A stretch of 64,000 nucleotides of DNA from Paraphysoderma sedebokerense (lineage: Eukaryota > Blastocladiomycota > Physodermatomycetes > Physodermatales > Physodermataceae), in NCBI GenBank assembly GCA_025602915.1, contig JAHLJZ010000097.1, positions 23,363-87,362 of the forward strand, in the 5' to 3' direction. Under the pieces are notes generated by a model, which saw only the letters and a list, made by a program, of their open reading frames with translations, did not search any database and was not told where the DNA came from. The translations under genes were made by a program, and so were the position numbers. Position 1 is the first letter of the stretch. Each line of letters begins with the position of its first letter. This document shows, piece after piece, positions 25,662-36,004 of this stretch.

Positions 25662-27424
25662 TTACATTCGTCCGTTACTTCTTTGAATCATTTCGAGATT
25701 TTGAATTCTAGCATTCAGGGTATCGATCACCACACGTTCTGGTATCTCCTCTTCACTTAATTTCAGTTTATCTCTAAGATCAGAGAAATCCTCTGTCACA
25801 GTATACTTATACTTGGCGTAAAATTCTGTTGTAATCGCAGAAACACAGAGGATAAGTAAAGCTTCCAAATCTCTTGCATGATTGAGATAAACGTACCTTT
25901 CTGCGGTAAAAATCTTAACATCAGTTGTTCCACAATTAACTGTGCCACCTTAAACAGCGCAATCGCGCCAGCTAAGTATGAGAGCAAAGCCATGAAATCA
26001 AATTCGCCGATCGTACCTAATATAACTGTTTGTTAAAGTATTCCGCGAAATTACCGCTGAAAATTTTTTTTACCTGTTTGAATGAATTTTATCCGAACAC
26101 CATGCCGATTAAGTTGAACATAGTTTCCAAGCGAAACGTCATAAATGACTTCAACGATTTTGCCTTCTGCCTTTTGTATGGAGCCGGGCAGATATTTGTA
26201 AGTGAGTTCAGTGTAGTTTGATTCACTGTTAGAGTAATCTTCAGAGTGAATGAATAATTGTCAGTGAGAGACATTTTGAAGATTGCAAAAGGGTGGAAGC
26301 AGATTAGTGCAGTACCAATAAACATGATGAGAACAATTCCGCTACTCCGAAGAGATTCATTTGGTCCTGCACCGGGCGCCGAAGAAATAGAATCCAAATT
26401 TATATCCGCGGCATCTAGAATATCACCGACTGCACGAGAATGAATGTGAGTGCCGGCTAACATCACAGGTAGAATAATAATAGGATAATTCACCTGAAAT
26501 GATATCACCGGGGACATCTGCGGGGCGAGGTGACTCACCAGAATATGACGGAGAGAATTTCTTCGATGGTTTCCAAGACGAGAACACTAGTTCCCCTTTC
26601 ATGTCTGAATTCACAACAGACTTCTTCACGTTCTTCCCTCTAAATTCGATCATGCATTAATATAGGCCATTGTATCTTGATTGAAACTTAGACTCACTTT
26701 ACGGTATGTTCGATCATCAAGGTATAATCTTCAATATTAGCAACATGATAGGTTACTGACTCACTCTTATTGAATTTCAAGGCACAATCTGCGCTTGGAC
26801 TGACAATGGGACTACAGCCGGTGAAGTGCGGTGCAGAATTGTATGTAATCGTAACACGAGTTGTCAGGAAGACAGCGCCATCCTCTTGTGCAGGTGATGT
26901 CTATATAAGGATGAGTGAAAGGTATACATGTAAACATAGATAGAGAAACCTTCGTTATTTTACAAGCAGCAAAGCCATACCACAAGTTCCGGCGGCCAGT
27001 ATACGCATGGTGTTGTTTGATTGCAATACTTGGGTGTCGATGTATTTACCGGTCGAGCTAAATTCGTACGGATCGAGCCTGCAAAATTGAAACAACGAAA
27101 AGAACGATTGGATTTATACAACATTATAAGTGCGGTCGCAATCTCAGAACACATACCTGCAGTCACAGGTTCTCTGCGCAAGTACAACTGCCCTTGTATG
27201 ATTGATATAACAATGTACAGTACTATGAATATTGAGAAGAGATAATGCAGTAATCCTAATCGTCTATCTCGTACTCGTACAGTTTTAAAAGTTTCGTATC
27301 TTTTGTGGCAGAAAGGCTTAGACTTCGGCGGATCTTTATAATTCATGAGTCAAATATGTTGACTCAACACTTACGCAAAGAAGTCGTCCCAGTCCGTTGT
27401 TCTCAGTCTGCCTAAAATATTCAT
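25662..27424 (-). CDS. P2X-type ATP-gated cation channel
   Basis: Nine exons: 27424-27375, 27299-27157, 27078-26981, 26900-26698, 26639-26539, 26429-26316, 26238-26074, 26016-25897 and 25825-25662, giving 385 residues, the family length. The N-terminus WDDFFAYETFKTVRV holds the P2X T-x-K motif before TM1 (LGLLHYLFSIFIVLYIVISII). The ectodomain has EDGAVFLTTRVTITYN, IEDYTLMIEHTV, VGDILDAADI, then NYTELTYKYLPGSI and NRHGVRIKFIQTG leading into TM2 (FDFMALLSYLAGAIALFKVAQ). After TM2, EFYAKYKYTVTED carries the YxxxK trafficking motif. Ectodomain cysteines are few (KYCNQTTPC; GCSPIVSPSADC), as in protist P2X. Exon 5 could instead extend to 26494 in the same phase. P2X trimers open to ATP, outside the cell or in contractile vacuoles; which one applies here is unknown. 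Confidence 0.88.
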
Positions 27425-28126
27425 GATGAGGAACTGCTATAGCCTGGTGCTCTTATGAACAAGACTGCAGCTGTCTTGAGCTATTGTTGACGAACTGGTT
27501 TTAAAGTTTCGTAAATATACCGGCTTCAATAGAGGTTGTGATGCAGACGGGTCGGTCTCGTACTGGATAGACAACGGTTATATATGCTTTTCAGGAAGAT
27601 TCATTCGCTTGGTATGATGGTATCGCTTATGTTTAATTGGGATCGATGAACAGTTCATGCATCTAAAAATAGAACAATGAAGTGGCAGAAACGGCCTTGA
27701 AGTCGCCATCACCGCTTCTAGTCAATTGATATCACTTGAACATCAATCACCTTTGACTCGTGAATTACGATGGCAATAAATCAATGTAAAGTCACTTCAT
27801 TTCTATTGCTAGTGCTAAAGACCGAACGATCCATCTTTTGGTCAAGGCCGAGATAGTGTCGCGAAACGGAAATCCACAAGTTGATTTCTAACCTGAAAAT
27901 ACAATGTCATGAGCATGATTGAACAACCATTGAGCCATGAGATGGAAAGATATATATCATGTATAATGAGAATGGAGTGTTATCTATTAGGCAACCGTAA
28001 TGTGATCAGCAATGCGATTCACAATCAGGTCCACTCACCACTTTTAAGGCGTTCCCTGTTCACCACTTTCTCTGTGTGCACAACATTTATTTCTGATTTA
28101 CTCAATTCCCAATTTTCGGCCATATA
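27425..28126. promoter_or_regulatory. Divergent intergenic region, P2X and WDR34 promoters
   Basis: About 700 bp between the start codons of P2X (-) and WDR34 (+); it must contain both promoters. The short plus frame at 27909 has no recognisable product. No clear binding sites were identified. Confidence 0.45.
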
Positions 28127-30526
28127 ATGTTTTCAGATTCAACGACATCTGTCAAGTTTTCGGATTCTCCATCCGGTTCGAACGTGGTAAACATCCCATC
28201 AACCTGGCCTTCGAATAGGCCTTCCAAAACAGAACTGTCAGTGCAGACGGATTATATTTCGATTTCAGAGAAGGAGGTTCAATCCGCATTCAGAAGTGAT
28301 GCTAAGGTGAAAATATACCGTTTAATCGGACTATGACCAAAACTTATATCACTGTGCTCCTTTAGGTGCAAACCGATCCCGACCCTACTGATTTATCGAG
28401 TTCTATCAATCAACTTAATGTTCTTGACTCCACCGACAAATTATTATCACGGAATGAAACCCTCAGCTTAAATCAGTTTTTATCCACTATTGAGTCTACC
28501 GTGTCAAACTTGCTGATCCAAAACGTCAGGTCGAGAGCGTTTGATGGTATCCCTTGTCACACTTTATATATGCGCAGGAAATGAGGGACCTTGGGGTCGG
28601 CGATTTCAAATAAAACTTGCTGACTAGTTTTATGTTTAATTTAATGAATAGAGTTCTCCTCTCAGTTCGAATATATGAAGTCCCTTTTCAACCCGAATGT
28701 CGGCGACGCTAAGGATATAATCGAAACGCTATACGAACTGTCCGACGAATCCATCCTTCACAATGATTTAAGTCTAGAAACAATAGCAATTGATTGGAGT
28801 AAAACTGGTCAGTCGGTGGGGATATTGTAAGTTATGACTGTTAGTCGGCGAGCGAGATTACTTGTGCTGTGGGTTCTAACATCTTTTGAGTTCAGATATG
28901 GAAGCAAAGGAGGAAGTGTTTGGGGAACTCAAAGGGGATATTTCTGTTCATGGAATTTAGCGTCGAAACAATTAAATCCACGGAAAGCAGATATCACGGT
29001 GGAAATTCCGGTTCGTACGACATTCGTTGGAAACCGGCAGGCAGACAAATCAATTAAAATTAATCCCAATATCGATATAGTCGAGCCCTATGCATCTGGC
29101 CTACCATCCAGATCTTCCAAATTTAATCATTGTCTCCACTTTTACTGGGTCTCTTCATTTAATTGATACAGCCGCCCTGCTATCCTCTTCTGAAAGTTCA
29201 TACATTGTCGCTTCGTCAGAAAACGACAATCACTCACATCATGAACCAGTGTCTTCCGTCGTGTGGATATCGGCTCGATCGCTTAACCTGAACCCTCAAG
29301 TAAAGAAAAAAATTCAGCATATTGGCCAATATTTCATATTGTCTGCAGGGAACGACGGAAATTTGCTTATTTATGGGCTTATCATGCGGCCGGACGGATC
29401 TAGTCTGAGTCCTGTCCTAAAGTAAGTTTCCCCAATATTCACAAAGTCATAACACGAAGTTAATGTCGTCGTGCAATGATTGAAATAGCTCCCAATTGTT
29501 AGCAAGTCATGTACCGCAGCACCTGAGGACGACTGGAATACTAAGTAAATCTGAAATTATGGACGGAATGAGCGATCTTAAGCCGGATGTTCCTCTTGGA
29601 AGTTTGTATCGTCTGTCTGTCGTCATAGTTCCTCTCTAGCCACACTTACGCTTTCTATTGGTTCTATTGGTTCGGTCGCCGTCATGAAGTCTCTCACACC
29701 GCCCTCCCTCCGTCAAATCTGTACCCATCGTCGCCATCATTTCTCGTCGGAACCGAATCGGGCTATTTATTTTCTTCCTCATTAGACCGGTTCAGCCAAC
29801 TTAACCACACAGAACTCTATTCCGCACAGAGAGCAACTACATCTGCTGTTGCTTCGACTAGCCCAATCTTGTTCTGTTACAAATCGAATTTAACATCATT
29901 CGTGCAAGTCAAGTATAATCCGTCTATCAAACATACTTTCATCACGATCGGTGGGACTGAGATTCGAATTTATGAGCTATTGAACGAATCACCCAAACTT
30001 GTGCTTGATCCAAGTGCGATTGGGAATATCTCGTGTCTTTTCTCTTGCGGCGATGTGAATCGCAATGGGTCAATTCTGCTTGCCGCAACGAATGAAGGAA
30101 ATCTAATTGCGTACAATCTTGAGGTATGCGCTGCCACTGGTTGCTGATATTGGGGTGTTTTGTTCATGAAAATCTCAGTCTCTGTAACGTTTCTATTCGA
30201 ATGTATGACGAAATTGACGTACCTTCTTATCCTTTTCTTACCTTCTATGAAATGTGAAACTTCTACTATGACAGTACTCGACAGCAACGCCGCTCTTTGT
30301 TCTACCGCTTTCTGCCATATCTTCCTCACACTCCTCCTCTTTCCCTAAGCCATCTCAGCTGACGTCCCTCTCATTCAACACAAAGGGAGAATCATCCTAT
30401 GATATCGTCGCAGGCGGCATGGCCGATGGCAGATGTGTGATATGGAAGGTTCGAGCAGTTGGGACTGAGGCTGGCAATGGCAGGACAGGAAATTCTAATA
30501 TAGCGAAAGCGTTGAAAGTTGGTTAA
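28127..30526 (+). CDS. WDR34: WDR34/DYNC2I2-like IFT-dynein (dynein-2) intermediate chain
   Basis: Eight exons: 28127-28306, 28366-28546, 28652-28826, 28896-29010, 29081-29421, 29489-29588, 29629-30123 and 30275-30526, giving 612 residues. The N-terminal region has two LC8-type motifs, LSVQTDY and KVQTDP (the second begins at a splice). Then comes a helix (LSLNQFLSTIESTVSNLLI), followed by WD repeats: IAIDWSKTGQSVGI, TQRGYFCSWNL, MHLAYHPDLPNLIIVSTFTG, FLVGTESGYLF, VKYNPSIKHTFITIGGTEIRIY, then DIVAGGMADGRCVIWKV at the end. This order matches WDR34, which drives retrograde intraflagellar transport. Homology is to the dynein-2 chain rather than axonemal or cytoplasmic-1 chains because of the short helical N-terminus. 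The exon 6/7 junction uses a weak donor (GTTCCT) and 29629-29730 is the least certain stretch. Confidence 0.8.
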
Positions 30527-30643
30527 ACTAGTATATATAAGAATGTACTTTATTGAATAGGAGCGTCTAAATGTAGCAAGCATGTAATTGCCATCTTAAA
30601 ACACGCCGACATTATCTTCAACATCCACTTTTTGTCAACCTTT

Positions 30644-31731
30644 TCACTGTCCAATAGGTTCTTGTGTTTTCTGTTGTTCCAAAATGCTATCCGCCTGCGG
30701 CTTCTTATACTCCATTTTTGCAATCTTCACTTCATCATCAATAAGTTGATACACATACAACGTCATACTAGTATCCTGAAGATCCAACAGCACAAATGAA
30801 GGTGTACTATATGGCCCGATTTTTCGTAACGACGCAGAATCATCATCCGCTGCTGCCTGCTTTTCACTATCATTCTTGCCATCTGTCGCCTCGCTATCGA
30901 AATTTGCTTTATTATCCTTCGAGATATGAATTCTGCTAGCGTCTTCAACACCGGGCTTCCAAGCTCCTGTCACACTGCCAGGGTTCACGTACATCCGCCC
31001 TTCATACTCAAAACATTCGACAAAGCATGTAAACCCAGTGCATAGTACATCGACGTCGCCTAGCCTGCGTGCTGTTAATGCTAGAGTCTCGGTATCCAGA
31101 GTCGGTATCAGTTGGTGGCCGTGAATTAAACCTATCTTGATTGGCCCATGGGTGATTACTCGTGTGGAGGGCATGTTAACCTATAATCATTTAAAAGCAT
31201 TTTAAATATATTGTATTTGATAAATACATTACGACATGGGAAAAAGGAAAAGTTAATAAGTATGTTCAGACTCAAGACGATAATGAAGAGAATGGTAAAG
31301 ATCAGGATTGAATTGTTTACATCGTCGTAATCTCCTTTAACAACTTGGACATCGGGTGCAACACTTCTTAACCAATCTAATGTCGAGCTATCAGTTAAAT
31401 TACCTGTACATAATATCTGTTGAATCTTTCCTGGTACCTATATGAGACAGGATATGTTTGACCAAATTACCAATTCAGTTGAGAAGCCTGGGTCAGTCAT
31501 GGTACATCGCCAATTAGATTACTTATTAGGATGTGCGATACACACCAGTAATTTCTTAAACTTTGTTGGAATATCGTACGCTCTCTGGGGAATGAAGAAA
31601 TCGCCAATCACAAGAACCAACTATAAATTTCGCAGTGTCCGAAACCAAACACATTGTTAATGGCGAATGCAGTAAACAATAAATCTCCAATATCCGCTCT
31701 TAGTATCTATGAATTCAAACATAATTACCAT
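30644..31731 (-). CDS. VPS29: Retromer subunit VPS29
   Basis: Four exons: 31731-31729 (start codon only), 31620-31546, 31437-31321 and 31180-30644, giving 243 residues. The calcineurin-like fold of VPS29 is clear: MLVLVIGDFFIPQR, VPGKIQQILCTGNLTD, VVKGDYDD, then IKIGLIHGHQLIP, FEYEGRMYVNPGSVTGAW, PSFVLLDLQDTSMTLYVYQL and VKIAKMEYKKP. VPS29 is normally about 182-190 residues; the extra length is an acidic Asp/Lys/Ser insertion (SEATDGKNDSEKQ and on) between the PGS motif and PSFVLLD. The GHTH motif of phosphodiesterase relatives reads GFTC here. VPS29 is a non-catalytic scaffold that binds VPS35 in the retromer and recruits TBC1D5-like partners. It converges on WDR34. Confidence 0.93.
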
Positions 31732-33015
31732 TTTCTGGAAGTGCTGTCAATGCTGTTATTGTGCTGTCGTATATTTACAGAGTCAGCAAAGAAAATCTCG
31801 CACGCTTTTGGAGTTGGCAAGTGGAATAAACTGAGTTGCAAGGAAAATGTCGGCGCGAAGATTTGGAATTTACGAAAATTGAGTAGCGCATAACAGTATG
31901 AGAATGCACTTTGATAGTACCAACTACCTCGATTATTTTAATTGGGATGAGTATTCAGTGATACTCCAATTATAAGTTTGCACAGGGTACACTCAACGGT
32001 ACATGGCTCAGAAGAAGCAAGGCCACTTTCTGAGCGAGGTTAGAGACTAACACAGTATTGCAATCACCCCATTACAGGGGCACACCAGCATATTCTAAGA
32101 AATAATGATTTATTACGAAATAAGGCAAAACGTGAGTGGTGCTGGACCTAGACTGGAATGCTTTTGCTCGGCACTCCATCGGCCGCACTTGTCCGTCCGA
32201 TGGGTATTCGTCATTGTAAATGACTCCCCAAATTGTGAATTAGATTAGGGAAAGAAATTCGATATTAGTAGCATCAGGAATCTACATCAATATACCTTGA
32301 ATGAGGTTGCAATTTGAGGATCGAATTGATCGACCGGAGGCGGTTGAACGACAGATTATAGTGTGTAACTCACTTTCGACTGGCTCCAAGGATACTTGAT
32401 TTGAATTCTTTGTCCCGATTCTACGACTTCCTCAGTCCTCATGGATCTCAGTATTCTGCCGAACCGTCTCAATTACAATCATACAATGACATCAGTTTGT
32501 TTAGGTCTAAACGACAGGCTGTCATTTTACTTACACCAAAGTGTGCCTCTCATGACGTAACAGAGTGATGTGGTGGTTGATGTTTTATTAACGGGATCCA
32601 ATGACTCTTGTACTCGGGAAAATTCGAAAGTATGAGAAAGTCTGTTTGCTGCGGGATTTATATACTCATTTACATTCAATTAGTAATTAGAACCCCTTTC
32701 TGCATCGGAGGCGATTTGCAGTTTTTGTGCGCACATTGCATTTCGAGCGGTATCGATGGCTTTGCGGTATTACTAGTCATCGCAATTAGCAATTTTTCCA
32801 TCCTCATCCATTCTTAGATACTTTGTGAAGCTCCGCAATCGCAAATCCTTCACTTGGCAGTGCTCAAATTGACTCGAGCAAGAGAAAAGTGATATACCCC
32901 AATATAGCAACTCCAATCCAGCACAATCGATAATATTCGAACACATTCGATCTTTGGGATTATTGAACTCAACTGATCAATATATCCTCCTCGGATTAGT
33001 CATACACTTGGTACT
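31732..33015. other. Intergenic region, no gene recognised
   Basis: About 1.28 kb between divergent VPS29 and the kinase gene. It contains short frames (for example 32608-32817) with hydrophobic but unrecognised translations. Nothing else is supported. Confidence 0.4.
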
Positions 33016-35625
33016 ATGTTTTTGTTGCCCTCGCTTCCCGACAGAACGACTGGCCCAAAAACTTTTCATTTACCCATTGCACTAAAGAACGAATCATCCG
33101 ACATTTCCCCCAAAGTTTTTACTGTATCCCCAGAAGCGAAAGTTGAGACAGAAGAAAATCCAGCTCAGTTCACTGACATGGTTGCAACATCCGATCACCA
33201 CCATCTGTCTTCGGCACAGATCACCGGTACAGCCGGGTCAGGAGAGAAAAAGACTGGAGCCTCGAATCCAGCATCTCCTTCTGTAAAGAAATCCACTCTC
33301 GCAAATTCAATTCCAGCTAGTGGAAAACCAAAATCACCATCCCCGCCGGCGGCTGCATCAGAATGTCAGCATAGAGGGATCTGGCGGCGAATCCTGACGT
33401 CGTAAGTATTTCGTGATAGATGACAATATCTGTCGGCTTGATTTGTGTACTTACGTTTTCTTAGGCACCATATGACACAATTTGACGATTCAGGAGGGTT
33501 ATCTCGTTCGTCTAATAACAATGAACCCATAATTCTGATGTCAAAGAGGGGTTCAGGCATGCTCGACGATAAACTTGAATTGAGGAGTAACGTCAATTAT
33601 GATCCGGAAATATTGGAATCTCCATTGGAGTTATTTTCTAAGCAACCGGAGACGGTTAATCCATATGAAACTTACAGCAATCAAAAGGAATTGTTGTCAC
33701 CTCCCACTCCTCCTTCACCGGCGCGCGAAAAAAGCAAACCGCTAAACAGACAAAAGGTCGAAGAAATTCGAAATTCTTTGCTCTCATCTGGTATTAGATC
33801 GGACAAGCGACCTTCAATGACATTTAGACGATCCTCTGGAGTTCTTGATAGGGATATATCGCAGAGTTTCATAAAACCACCCGCTTTAATAACACCTCCG
33901 TCCCCTCCCTCCAGTCCCCCGATATCACATCCCCAGCCACAAACGTTTTCTTCTCTCGCCGGTCAACATGCTTCCAAAGAGGAAAGACGGAATTTACACA
34001 CTCATCATTTATCACCTCATCAACTCACTCCAATTAACAACAAAAATCATAACATGCAGCAACAGGACCAGCACCCACATGGCCTTGCCTACTTAAAAGA
34101 GCTGATATGGCATTCCAATCAGAACGTGAATGGTGTGAAGCGATCAGTTAGTGAGGCCGCTCTTCAGAATAAGTATGGAAAAGTACAAGAAGTAGTGGGC
34201 AAAGGAGCTGGAGGTGTGGTGAAGCTGGCGCATAAGAGTGAGGGCGCAATAGAAAAGCTGTTTGCGGTAAAGGTAATGATACAATCAGTGTCAAACTCTG
34301 TTCCACTTCTGCTCACTGTTACATATTTGTAGGAATTCCGTAAACGCGCTAAAAACGAATCGGAGAAGGATTACGTAAAGCGACTTGTGAATGAATACTG
34401 TATATCTTCGTCTCTTCATCATCCTCATATTGTTGAAACGATCGACTTGTTGCAAGACGATCAGCGCCACTGGGTCGAGGTGCGTAGTATTTTCTTTCGC
34501 TGCCATCGTTCATTATGTATTAATTTTTCACATAGGTCATGGAATATTGCCAAGGTGGTGATCTATACAGTGTCATCCACGACCATGGTCCACTGAATCT
34601 CTCGGAGGCCAATTGTTTATGGAAGCAATTGATTTATGGTGTTGCATACTTGCATTCTATGGGGGTTGCGCATAAAGATTTAAAGCCAGGTAGAGTTCCA
34701 AAAATTATTCGATTCGAATTGACAGAAATCTAACATTTGCTACTCAGAAAATCTCGTTTTAGACAGTTCAGGTTGTTTGAAAATCACTGATTTTGGATCG
34801 TCAGAAGTTGTAAAGACAGCGTTTGAGAGAGTGAGTTCTTTCTGGATATTGGACTTCATAAACATCTAATTCTAAACACCCAATTCTCATGCTTTTGTCG
34901 ATTATTAACGAGTAGGAAGCTCACAAATCTCGCGGAGTCTGCGGTAGTACCCCTTACATCGCACCCGAAGAATGGAGAAATGTAGAATTTGATGCAAGGA
35001 AAGCGGACATTTGGTCTTGCGGTTTGTTATGATTTATTGCTTTTCATGATCGACGGACTTGTCTCATTCTTCTCCATCGATAGGCATTATCTATTTTGTC
35101 ATGATTTACAGCCGTATCCCTTGGCGCATTGCCACAGCCCAAGATGCGAATTACCGATACTTCTTGTCCCATCGCAGAGGTAAATTCTCACCAATTGACA
35201 AATTGAAGAAAGAAATGAGTCAATTGCTAAATGCAATTTTGGAACCTGATGAAAATAAGGTATTTTTTGCGTATTATTCTTTTATTGTTGCGACTTCCCA
35301 TTTGAGTAATGTTGGAATTGTTTTGAAATAGCGTATTTTCATATCCGATATTCTTGAGAATTCGTACTTCAAATCGCTTCAAACATGTCACTCCTGTGAT
35401 CAGCATGATTCATTCGCAGAGTTTGCTGGCTCTTCGTCGTCTTTGAGGTCTTCTTCCCCGCTAGACTCATCTACGATAATTTCATCTACATATTCTGACG
35501 ACTACGAAAGCAATCAGGGAGGAAATTATAAGACTATCGAAACAGCGAAAAAATATAACAGTATAACAAAGTTTGCAAATGAAGCAAAGAAGAAATTGGG
35601 ACAAAGAGGGGTTGGGAAAGTGTGA
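33016..35625 (+). CDS. Ser/Thr protein kinase, HAL4/5-NPR1-like fungal group
   Basis: Eight exons: 33016-33401, 33465-34272, 34333-34479, 34536-34689, 34748-34830, 34916-35021, 35084-35259 and 35332-35625, giving 717 residues. The first about 395 residues are low complexity, rich in Ser, Pro, His and Gln. The kinase domain follows: YGKVQEVVGKGAGGVVKL (Gly loop), LFAVK, LVNEYCISSSLHHPHIV, MEYCQGGDLYSVI, AHKDLKPENLVLD (catalytic loop), LKITDFGSSEVV, GSTPYIAPEEW and ADIWSCGIIYFVMIYSRIPW. All catalytic residues are present. The EFRKR segment between the VAIK-like Lys and helix C and the CGS-x-PYIAPE form resemble the fungal HAL/NPR (transporter-regulating) kinases. Substrate is unknown. It converges on receptor A. 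Confidence 0.85.
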
Positions 35626-36004
35626 GATGTCATTTTAATAACGAATGAATTTCGAGTACAAACTTTTCATTTGGATGTGTTCTCGTAGACGATGACATAT
35701 TGATTGGATACCATTTTGTGTATGATGTTTCGTATGGGCGTTCTAAGGCGTTTAAAGTGTTGTAGTTATAATAAATTGACTTTTGTTTGACAATTTTTAT
35801 TTTTGTGCTTAAATTTCTTAAGACCCGAAATAGAGGAGAATATTGTGCGACAATTACCCCTAATGATTTCAGAGGTATTGAATAAAAATTTAGGTCCGTA
35901 AATCGACAAAGCCATTTAAAGAAATGTAAATTTATTTGACTGCAGTGCTTGTTCTAAGACCTACAGTATCGCGTGACATATCGTTCTCTACTTTTTGAAT
36001 ACGT
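35626..36004. other. Intergenic region between convergent kinase and receptor A
   Basis: About 380 bp, A+T-rich, presumably the two 3' ends. No gene seen. Confidence 0.5.

Noticed and set aside
28547-28651. WDR34 intron starting GTATCCC as a U12-type intron
   Set aside because: The donor resembles a U12 site, but no TTCCTTAAC-like branch site is present near the acceptor; it is better read as a U2-type intron.
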